50,014 nucleotides of DNA, from the NCBI GenBank assembly GCA_017620655.1, contig JAGAUT010000019.1, positions 1-50,014 of the forward strand, read 5' to 3'. Source of the DNA: Clostridia bacterium (lineage in GTDB: Bacteria > Bacillota > Clostridia > Oscillospirales > CAG-382). Both the position numbers and the translations under genes were made by a program. The notes under the pieces were generated by a model. The model made no database searches. It was given only the letters and a program-made list of their open reading frames with translations, and was not told the origin of the DNA. Shown piece after piece: positions 1-6,300 of the stretch (positions are counted from its first letter, which is position 1; each line of letters starts with the position of its first letter).

Positions 1-189
1 AATTTCTCGGATTCTAACAAATGGTGTGGTGCAAGCAATGGGAAACTGTGAATGAACAAGGGGGCAAAATTAACCTCGCCCATAATATTCTGTACCATCA
101 AATAAGAACGGCTATCCAAGCGGCGAAATACGCGCCATTTTCATCGGAGGGAGCTTGATTTTCACCGTATGCTCCAAAACAAGCCGTTA
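1..189. other. Putative edge of a skin-like element interrupting sigK
   Basis: This stretch follows the point where the sigK reading frame stops matching the sigma-K family. No recognisable gene lies in it. Short open stretches exist (for example an ATG frame at 21-158 on the plus strand) but none resembles a known protein. By analogy with Bacillus subtilis and Clostridioides difficile, the DNA here would be one end of a skin element whose body and recombinase lie beyond the left edge. That is inference from the position of the break. The sequence itself shows only loss of sigma-K coding at about 190-204. Confidence 0.5.
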
Positions 190-525
190 TGATAGGATAG
201 CATTCTGCAGGCACCGTACAGCATAGGTTGCAAACCTTGTGCCGCATTCGGCTCTGAAGGAATCCACCGCCTTTATGAGTCCCATGGTTCCGACAGAAAT
301 TATGTCATCGGCATCCGACGGTGAAACCGAATATTTTTTAGCTATATGTGCAACCAGTCTCAGGTTTCTCTCTATAAGCACTTCCCTTGCCTTTTTATCT
401 CCCTTTGACATTCTTTCAAAGTACTCGGTTTCTTCTTTTTTTGTAAGTGGTTTGGGAAACGACGCCGTGCTTCCCGATACCCGCAGAAACAGAAAATAAA
501 ATCCCGAAATCAAAAACGAAAGCAT
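187..525 (-). CDS. sigK: RNA polymerase sigma-K factor, N-terminal half (interrupted gene)
   Basis: This encodes the N-terminal 112 residues of the late mother-cell sigma factor of sporulation. A hydrophobic leader (residues 1-18, pro-sequence-like) is followed by sigma region 1.2/2 features: PLTKKEETEYFERM, RNLRLVAHIAKKY, and DIISVGTMGLIKAVDSF, ending in TRFATYAVRCLQNAIL. A full sigma-K is about 230 residues, so region 4 is absent. The frame leaves the family right after CLQNAIL, which corresponds to CIENEIL of B. subtilis sigma-K, where the skin element splits spoIVCB from spoIIIC. Reading past the TAA gives no sigma-K-like sequence, so this is a junction and not a simple nonsense mutation. 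The ATG at 525 has an AAAGGATG ribosome site. A sigma-E-like promoter lies upstream. The gene is divergent from the GH18 spore hydrolase. Confidence 0.88.
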   Translation of the reverse strand: MLSFLISGFYFLFLRVSGSTASFPKPLTKKEETEYFERMSKGDKKAREVLIERNLRLVAHIAKKYSVSPSDADDIISVGTMGLIKAVDSFRAECGTRFATYAVRCLQNAILS

Positions 526-554
526 AAAAGACCATCCTTTACAATTTATAGAAC

Positions 555-582
555 ATTCTATGCACGACGGCTTGTATATCTT
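555..582 (-). promoter_or_regulatory. Candidate sigma-E promoter of sigK
   Basis: On the minus strand the -10 element CATAGAAT (555-562) matches the sigma-E consensus CATACAAT at 7 of 8 positions. AAGATAT (576-582) is a plausible -35 element with a 13-base spacer. sigK is transcribed by sigma-E in Bacillus, which supports the reading. No SpoIIID site was identified. Confidence 0.5.
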
Positions 583-637
583 TCACGTTTTGTAATAAAA
601 TCTCTTTTTTCATCCTATGCTTTATCGGGTGATTATA

Positions 638-1906
638 ATGATTATAACTGTAAAATCAGGTGATACGCTGTATTCAATATCAAAAGAGTACGGCGTTCCC
701 ATCTCAAAGCTTTCTTCGGACAACGGCATTGCCGATGGCATACTTGTTATCGGGCAGAGTCTGATTATTGCCATTCCCGAAAATGCGTTTACAACCTACT
801 CTCAGACAACGGCAGATGCTGTATCACTGCAGAATAATATCAGCAAAACAGAACTGTTCAGGAACAACTTTATTCTGTCGGGCAAGGAAGAAATACCCCC
901 TCAGACCTTCATAGCAATCTCATACAAAGATGCGCCGACAGAGCAAAAAATCATAGGGGGTTATGCCTATGACTTTATCGGTACAAACAGGCTTTTATCC
1001 GTAATCAATTACCTTACTTATATAATGCCGTTTACCTACGGTTTCACGTCCGAAGGAAGTCTTGTTCCTCCCGACGACGTGTACATCATTACTGCTGCAA
1101 ACAATGCAGATGTCGGTGTTCTTATGCACATTTCAACCCTGACGCAGGAAGGATACTTCGACAACACCCTGCCTTCCCTGATATTTGAAAATGAAACGGC
1201 AAAGAAAAATCTTATTGACAGCATCATACTTAATGTAATTGAAAAAGGATATGATGGTGTTGATATTGATTTTGAGTATCTTACCTTTGCCCAAAAGGAT
1301 TTATATGCAGATTTTTCTCTTGAGCTTTCGCAAAGACTTCATGAAATAGGTAAAATACTTGTAATCGCCGTACCACCCAAAACAAGTGATGAGCAAAAGG
1401 GGCTTCTTGTTGAAGGGATTGACTACGAGGCACTTGGAAAAGCTGCGGATTACGTTCTTGTGATGGCTTATGAGTACGGTTACAAATTCGGACCTGCCAT
1501 GGCAATTGCGCCTGTCAATCAGGTGCAAAGAGTTCTTGACTATGCCGTAACGAAAATTCCAAACACAAAACTGCTTCTCGGCATTTCAAATTACGGCTAT
1601 GACTGGACTCTGCCATTTATCAGAGGCGAATCGGATGCACCGAGCATATCAACGACAGAAGCCATAGCGCTTGCCAAAAAGTACGGTTCGGAAATAATGT
1701 TTGACGAAACATCTAAAGCGCCGTTTTTCTTTTACACGGACGATGACGCGAATGCTCACGAGGTGTGGTTTGAGGATGCGAGAAGCTTTGAAGCAAAAAT
1801 GAACTTGATAAAAGAATACAATCTTGCCGGCGGTTTTATATGGGATCTGATGAGGGAAAACCCTCAAGGGTATGTGACAATCAACAGTCTTGTAGAAATT
1901 GACTGA
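638..1906 (+). CDS. LysM + GH18 spore peptidoglycan hydrolase (SleL/YaaH-like)
   Basis: This is a probable cortex- or coat-associated glycosylase of the spore. An N-terminal LysM domain (about residues 1-45, with VKSGDTLYSISKEYGV) is followed by a glycoside hydrolase family 18 barrel. The GH18 catalytic motif is intact as DGVDIDFEY, with the proton-donor Glu at about residue 213. Strand-end motifs such as YVLVMAYEYGY and GGFIWDLMREN also fit. Family members SleL/YaaH usually carry two LysM copies; only one is evident here. The start at 638 is preferred over the ATG at 617 because GGGTGA sits five bases upstream. There is no signal peptide, as expected for proteins deposited on the spore from the mother cell. 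Its position divergent from sigK suits mother-cell expression. Confidence 0.87.
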   Translation: MIITVKSGDTLYSISKEYGVPISKLSSDNGIADGILVIGQSLIIAIPENAFTTYSQTTADAVSLQNNISKTELFRNNFILSGKEEIPPQTFIAISYKDAPTEQKIIGGYAYDFIGTNRLLSVINYLTYIMPFTYGFTSEGSLVPPDDVYIITAANNADVGVLMHISTLTQEGYFDNTLPSLIFENETAKKNLIDSIILNVIEKGYDGVDIDFEYLTFAQKDLYADFSLELSQRLHEIGKILVIAVPPKTSDEQKGLLVEGIDYEALGKAADYVLVMAYEYGYKFGPAMAIAPVNQVQRVLDYAVTKIPNTKLLLGISNYGYDWTLPFIRGESDAPSISTTEAIALAKKYGSEIMFDETSKAPFFFYTDDDANAHEVWFEDARSFEAKMNLIKEYNLAGGFIWDLMRENPQGYVTINSLVEID

Positions 1907-1986
1907 AAATATGTACTTTTTTACCTTGATTATTTTATCGACATGTGGTAATATATAGAAAACGAGTATTTCGGGAGGCAAAAATA

Positions 1987-3981
1987 ATGAATTTTCTTCC
2001 TCAGAGACAAGTTCACCTTGACTTTCATACAACCGAATCCATTGACGGCATCGGCTCAAGATTTGATAAAAAGCAGTTTCAGAGCTGTCTGAAAAAGGGT
2101 CATGTAAATTCCGTTACGGTTTTTGCAAAATGCCATCACGGCTGGGCATACTTTCCCAGTGAAACAAACGAAATGCACCCCGGTCTTCACGGCTTTGATT
2201 TACTTTCCGCACAGCTTGAAGCATGCGAGGAAATCGGTGTTCAGGCACCCATATACATTTCTGCAGGCTTTGACCAGAAATATCTGGTTGAGCATCCCGA
2301 AGATCTTCTTGTATGGCCCTGGGACGCACCTGCACTTGAAATCGGCGTTGAAGAAGACGGTCACAAATACATTGCCGACAAACCGGGCTTTCGTGTAATT
2401 TGCTTCAACACACCTTATCTTGAAGTTCTCAAAAAGCAGGTTGAAGAGGTTGTACGCAAGTTCAATCCCATCGGCATATTCCTTGATATTGTAGGACCGA
2501 GACTTTGCTTCTGTAAGAATTGCAGAAGAGATGTCATTGCAATGGGTCTTGACCCCGAAGTACCCGAAAACTACTGGCCTGTTGCCGATGCGGTATACAA
2601 GAAATATTATACAACTATCAATGAGGCTGCCCGTGCGATAAAGCCTGATGTAAGAATTTTCCACAACGGCGGTCACATTGCCTGCGGTCAGAGAGAAAGA
2701 GCACATGCCAATACCCACCTTGAACTCGAAAGCCTGCCAACAGGCGGCTGGGGTTACGACCACTTCCCCAAGAGTGCAAAGTATGTAAAGAACCTTGGCA
2801 TGGACTATCTTGGCATGACAGGCAAGTTCCATAGCACCTGGGGCGAATTCGGCGGATTCAAGCATCCCAATGCATTGAAATACGAGGTTGCACTCAGCCT
2901 TGCCAACGGTGCAAAGTGTTCCATCGGCGACCAGATGCACCCCTACGGTTTCCTTGACGATGCTACATACGAGCTTATCGGTGCAGCATATGCAGAGGCT
3001 GAAAAGGTTGAAGAATACTGCTACGATATTGATGTTGTTGCTCAGATAGGTATACTCGAAAAGGAAGGTTTTGTAAGAACCAATTCTCAGGGCACTCAAT
3101 GCGATACCGGTGCAAACAGAATGATGCTTGAAGGCAAGTATCTTTACGAAAACATCGATACCGAATGTGATTTTTCAAAGTATAAGTTGATTATTCTCCC
3201 TGACTCGGTAAAGGCTGAAGGAGAACTTAAAGCAAAGCTTCAAGACTTTGTTAAAAACGGAGGCAAGGTGCTTTGTACCGGTTATGCAGGTACTGATGAA
3301 AACAATGAATTTGCTTTTGACCTTGGTGTTAAATTCATTGGCAAGAGTGATGTCAATCCCTCTTACTACAGACCCGATTATGAGGCGGTGGGACTTTCAT
3401 CTACAAAATATGTTATGTTCTCAAACAAATACGATGTAGAGCTTACAGACGGCAAGGTAATGGGCTATGTGAGAAACTCCTTCTTTAACAGAGAACCACA
3501 GCATTTCTGCTCTCACAAGCACACGCCCTTCACCATGGAAGATGCATTCCCCGGTGTTGTTCTCGGCAAGGATGGCGGTTACATAGCCTGGGAAATATTC
3601 TCTGAATATGCAGATGTTGGAAGCATTATTCTCAAGGATACTGTTATAAGAGTTATTGACGAAATTCTCGGTGACGACAAGATCATTAAGACCAATCTTC
3701 CTGCGGGTGCAGTTGTAACTCTCAACGAGCAGAAGGCTGAAGAAAGATTTGTACTTCACTCACTTTATGCTGCTCCGGTAGTGCGCGGCAAGAGTACACA
3801 GATTATCGAAGACCTTGTACCTCTTCACAACAGCGAGTTTGAAATCAAGATCAGCAAGAAGATTAAAAAGGTTAAGCTTGTTCCTCAGAACAAGGCAATA
3901 AAGTTCAAACAGAAGAACGGTATCGTTTCATTTAAAATTGACGAGTTTTCCTGCAGTCAGATTGTTGTACTTGAATATTAA
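1987..3981 (+). CDS. Putative glycoside hydrolase with TIM barrel and GATase-like trimerisation domain
   Basis: This is a 664-residue cytoplasmic protein without a signal peptide. The N-terminal 370 residues look like a hypothetical glycosyl hydrolase (GHL6-type) TIM barrel: HVNSVTVFAKCHHGW, GIFLDIVGPRLCFCKNC with a conserved Cys cluster, and IFHNGGH. A class-I amidotransferase-like fold of the beta-galactosidase trimerisation type follows (YKLIILPDSV, FVKNGGKVLCTGY, about residues 395-445). A C-terminal beta region ends the protein. The substrate is unknown; related proteins are sometimes labelled fucosidase or galactosidase. The ATG at 1987 is preceded by GGGAGG; an earlier in-frame start lacks such a site. 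The gene stands alone and shares a terminator with the convergent cotF-like gene. Confidence 0.75.
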   Translation: MNFLPQRQVHLDFHTTESIDGIGSRFDKKQFQSCLKKGHVNSVTVFAKCHHGWAYFPSETNEMHPGLHGFDLLSAQLEACEEIGVQAPIYISAGFDQKYLVEHPEDLLVWPWDAPALEIGVEEDGHKYIADKPGFRVICFNTPYLEVLKKQVEEVVRKFNPIGIFLDIVGPRLCFCKNCRRDVIAMGLDPEVPENYWPVADAVYKKYYTTINEAARAIKPDVRIFHNGGHIACGQRERAHANTHLELESLPTGGWGYDHFPKSAKYVKNLGMDYLGMTGKFHSTWGEFGGFKHPNALKYEVALSLANGAKCSIGDQMHPYGFLDDATYELIGAAYAEAEKVEEYCYDIDVVAQIGILEKEGFVRTNSQGTQCDTGANRMMLEGKYLYENIDTECDFSKYKLIILPDSVKAEGELKAKLQDFVKNGGKVLCTGYAGTDENNEFAFDLGVKFIGKSDVNPSYYRPDYEAVGLSSTKYVMFSNKYDVELTDGKVMGYVRNSFFNREPQHFCSHKHTPFTMEDAFPGVVLGKDGGYIAWEIFSEYADVGSIILKDTVIRVIDEILGDDKIIKTNLPAGAVVTLNEQKAEERFVLHSLYAAPVVRGKSTQIIEDLVPLHNSEFEIKISKKIKKVKLVPQNKAIKFKQKNGIVSFKIDEFSCSQIVVLEY

Positions 3982-3985
3982 AGAT

Positions 3986-4015
3986 AAGAAAAGCACCCGC
4001 TCGGGTGCTTTTCTT
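3986..4015. terminator. Bidirectional hairpin terminator
   Basis: A perfect 14-base stem (AAGAAAAGCACCCG and its complement) with a two-base turn has A-rich and T-rich flanks on both strands. It serves the glycosidase gene and the convergent cotF-like gene, whose stop codon overlaps the right arm. Confidence 0.9.
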
Positions 4016-4460
4016 AATACATATTATTGGCGCTCATATAGTCATAAATCATTTTGCCGTGGGTCTGCTCCTGCTTCTGGATGGAATTGAGATAGTTTCT
4101 TGCGTTCTCATCCGTAAACTCAAAGATGCATGTATCATAGAGCTTTGAAACTTCCTTTTCGCCGGAGAGAACATCTGTACAAAGGTAGCAGTCTTCCTTT
4201 TTATCGGGAGTTTCGCTTGTATGGAATGCCGTAAATGTGGGTAGTGTCTGGCTGCCGCCCTGCGTCTGAGGAACTGTTCCTGTTTCGAGCTGGCAGAGAC
4301 CGTTTAAATGATTATTCTCATGCTGTGCAAGGTCGGTAAACAGATTTTTAAGCTGAGGGTCCTTTGCACAAGCGGCGTGCTTTGTATACTTATCTATACA
4401 AAGCTGTTCCTGATCCTTTAGGTCCTTTAAAAGACTCATTTCCTTTTGTGTTAATGTCAT
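4014..4460 (-). CDS. CotF-like spore coat protein / ferritin-like helical protein
   Basis: This 148-residue protein resembles the CotF spore coat family, which adopts a ferritin-like helical bundle. Seen are two helical pairs: TQKEMSLLKDLKDQEQLCIDKY then NLFTDLAQHENNH, and a C-terminal NYLNSIQKQEQTHGKMIYDYM. They are separated by a Gln/Gly-rich linker and a short Cys-containing segment (CYLCTDVL). The ATG at 4460 has an AGGTGA ribosome site. The upstream GTG at 4469 lies within that site and is rejected. It follows the greA-like gene with a 48-base gap containing a hairpin that reaches into the ribosome site, so it may be read from the greA promoter or from its own unseen sporulation promoter. 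Confidence 0.75.
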   Translation of the reverse strand: MTLTQKEMSLLKDLKDQEQLCIDKYTKHAACAKDPQLKNLFTDLAQHENNHLNGLCQLETGTVPQTQGGSQTLPTFTAFHTSETPDKKEDCYLCTDVLSGEKEVSKLYDTCIFEFTDENARNYLNSIQKQEQTHGKMIYDYMSANNMY

Positions 4461-4468
4461 AAAAATCA

Positions 4469-4492
4469 CCTCGGCAGTATTATTTGCCGAGG
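4469..4492 (-). terminator. Hairpin between greA-like and cotF-like genes
   Basis: An 8-base stem (CCTCGGCA / TGCCGAGG) with an 8-base loop lies between the two genes. On the minus strand it is followed by TGATTTTT, so it could act as a weak terminator. Its downstream arm also contains the GAGG of the cotF-like ribosome binding site, so it may instead control translation. Confidence 0.5.
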
Positions 4493-4508
4493 CTTTATAT
4501 TTTATACA

Positions 4509-5006
4509 CTATCTGAGCTCTATATTTTCGTCATCGGTTCCCTTTTCGATCTTACGGATAATTACATCATAGCTATAAGAAGGATTCACCTGAATTGTGA
4601 CCCTCTCGCCGATTTTTCTGCCGAGAAGAGCCTTACCCGCAGGCGATTCATTACTGATTCTGTTATCAAAGATTTCTGCACGCATGGTGGTGACAATCAT
4701 GTATTCTTCTTCGCAGTCGTCTTCTTCAACGTAGACTGTGACCTTGTCAAAAAGTCCCACGGTATTTTCGTCGCCTTCCACCTTAACAATTACGGCAGTG
4801 TTTATCATATTTGTGAGAAAACGGATACGGCGTTCATTTGCGTTCTTTTCCTGCTTTGCAATTTTGTATTCTGCGTTTTCCGAAAGATCGCCGAAGGCAC
4901 GTGTTCTGACTACTTCTTTGAGTAGTTCGGGGCGGAGTACACAGGTGCGGTACTCGATTTCTTCCTTCATTTTCTTAATGTCAACTTCTGTAAGTTCGTT
5001 GTGCAT
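4509..5006 (-). CDS. greA: GreA/GreB-family transcript cleavage factor
   Basis: This is a 165-residue transcription elongation factor that would enter the RNA polymerase secondary channel and stimulate cleavage of backtracked RNA. The N-terminal coiled coil carries the tip motif FGDLSENAEY with the acidic Asp and Glu needed for cleavage. The C-terminal globular domain has the typical ending NESPAGKALLGRKIGERVTI. The length and both domains match GreA. The ATG at 5006 follows GGAGG at good spacing, and a perfect-consensus sigma-A promoter lies upstream. A second GreA paralogue elsewhere cannot be excluded, so the symbol is by family. Confidence 0.9.
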   Translation of the reverse strand: MHNELTEVDIKKMKEEIEYRTCVLRPELLKEVVRTRAFGDLSENAEYKIAKQEKNANERRIRFLTNMINTAVIVKVEGDENTVGLFDKVTVYVEEDDCEEEYMIVTTMRAEIFDNRISNESPAGKALLGRKIGERVTIQVNPSYSYDVIIRKIEKGTDDENIELR

Positions 5007-5045
5007 TTGTATTTCCTCCGATTCATGAAGCTGTGATACATATAT

Positions 5046-5074
5046 ATTATACTGAAGGCATCACTTTTTGTCAA
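5046..5074 (-). promoter_or_regulatory. Sigma-A promoter of greA-like gene
   Basis: On the minus strand TTGACA (5069-5074) and TATAAT (5046-5051) are separated by 17 bases, a perfect consensus. It lies back to back with the promoter of the divergent permease gene. Confidence 0.85.
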
Positions 5075-5093
5075 CAAACGGCCTTGTGTCCTA

Positions 5094-5121
5094 TTGACAT
5101 TTCCGTCAAAAGTGATATTAT
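5094..5121 (+). promoter_or_regulatory. Sigma-A promoter of the permease gene
   Basis: TTGACA (5094-5099) and TATTAT (5116-5121) are separated by 16 bases. Transcription would begin near 5128, about 30 bases before the proposed TTG start codon. Confidence 0.7.
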
Positions 5122-5159
5122 ATTGTTTGGTAATTTTGAGAAGTAAAGGAAGTGAGTTT

Positions 5160-6266
5160 TTGAAAAGCATCATAAGGTTTGCAAAACGAAATACCGTTTT
5201 CGTCATCGCACTTTTTGCCATGGTTATAACCATGTTTTTTGTCCCTGTAGACAGGGAATATCTCAGCTATTTTGATTTCAAAACTCTAACCTGTCTTTTC
5301 TGTGTTCTTGCGGTTGTATGCGCCCTTAAGAATGTCAACTTCTTTTATATACTGGCAAAGAAAATTGTAAGAAAATTCGGTAACCTGCGCATGTGCGTCA
5401 TTGCCCTTGTATACATAACCTTTATCGGTTCAATGCTTATTGCCAACGACATGGCGCTTCTCACATTTCTTCCTCTCGGTTATTTTGTTCTTGATACCAC
5501 AGGCAAAAAAGAGTATATGGCATTTACATTTATCATGCAGAATATTGCGGCAAACCTCGGTGGAATGTTAACACCCTTCGGCAATCCTCAGAATTTGTAT
5601 CTATACACAAAGTTTAATATACCAACGCTTGAGTTTATGCAGATAATGCTGTTGCCATTTGTGATTTCTATAGCAATGATAACGGTTTGCTGTATTATAT
5701 TTGTAAAACCCGAAAAGCTTGAGATTAATGATGATAAAGATGGTTTCGAGCCTAAGAGAACGGCACTTTATCTTGTGCTTTTTGTACTCTCAATAGCAAT
5801 AGTATTCAGAGGAATTCCTTACCCGATTGGTCTTATAGTGATTCCTGCGGTGCTGATTTTTGCCGACAGAAAAGCACTTAAAATGGTGGACTATCCGCTT
5901 CTCGGAACCTTTGCGGCGTTCTTTGTTTTTTCAAGCAATATGGCAAGAATTGAGCCTGTAAGACAACTGCTTTCGGGGCTTCTTGATAAGAGTACCCTTG
6001 TATTTTCAACCATTTCCTGTCAGTTTATCAGCAATGTTCCCTCGGCAATACTTCTTTCGCAGTTTACCGATAACTACAAGGAACTGCTTGTCGGTGTAAA
6101 CATAGGCGGTACGGGTACATTCATTGCATCTCTGGCAAGTCTGATTACACTTCGTGAATATATGCTTCGAGATTTTGGCGGTATAAAAAGATACTCTAAA
6201 ATGTTCTGTGCTTTTAACTTCGCTTTTCTTGCAATACTCCTTGTGACAATGTATTTTGTTGTATAA
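5160..6266 (+). CDS. Ion-transporter superfamily permease (CitMHS/ArsB/NhaD-like)
   Basis: This is a 368-residue integral membrane protein with about ten hydrophobic segments. It resembles the ion transporter (IT) superfamily: an N-terminal half with NDMALLTFLPLG, then NLGGMLTPFGNPQNLYLY, and a C-terminal half with FISNVPSAILLSQF and GTGTFIASLASLI. The paired Asn-Pro/Asn-Val-Pro signatures are typical of the re-entrant substrate-binding loops of this group. The substrate (a dicarboxylate, citrate, arsenite or cation) cannot be told. The start is a TTG at 5160 with AAAGGAAGTGAG upstream. Upstream in-frame codons are rejected because the sigma-A -35 and -10 elements lie there. It is monocistronic with its own terminator. 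Confidence 0.75.
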   Translation: MKSIIRFAKRNTVFVIALFAMVITMFFVPVDREYLSYFDFKTLTCLFCVLAVVCALKNVNFFYILAKKIVRKFGNLRMCVIALVYITFIGSMLIANDMALLTFLPLGYFVLDTTGKKEYMAFTFIMQNIAANLGGMLTPFGNPQNLYLYTKFNIPTLEFMQIMLLPFVISIAMITVCCIIFVKPEKLEINDDKDGFEPKRTALYLVLFVLSIAIVFRGIPYPIGLIVIPAVLIFADRKALKMVDYPLLGTFAAFFVFSSNMARIEPVRQLLSGLLDKSTLVFSTISCQFISNVPSAILLSQFTDNYKELLVGVNIGGTGTFIASLASLITLREYMLRDFGGIKRYSKMFCAFNFAFLAILLVTMYFVV

Positions 6267-6271
6267 ATTCT

Positions 6272-6296
6272 GAGCACCCTTCCGGGTGCTCTTTTT
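6272..6296 (+). terminator. Rho-independent terminator, shared by a convergent pair
   Basis: Stem GAGCACCC / GGGTGCTC with loop TTCC is followed by five T. A flanking run of A on the other side allows use by the minus-strand gene as well. Confidence 0.9.
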
Positions 6297-6300
6297 AGTA

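Noticed and set aside
187..192. sigK broken by a simple nonsense mutation
   Set aside because: Reading beyond the TAA gives no sigma-K-like sequence, so the DNA itself diverges at this point.
1150..1165. A second TTCGACA (0A-box-like) heptamer
   Set aside because: It is inside the GH18 coding sequence (codons for Phe-Asp-Asn) and not near a promoter.
2200..3099. 299-residue open frame on the minus strand
   Set aside because: It is antisense to the putative glycosidase, which has strong family motifs and a good start. The antisense product has no recognisable domain.
5094..5159. Longer N-terminus of the permease starting at 5094
   Set aside because: That region contains the -35 and -10 elements, and the TTG at 5160 has the good ribosome site.
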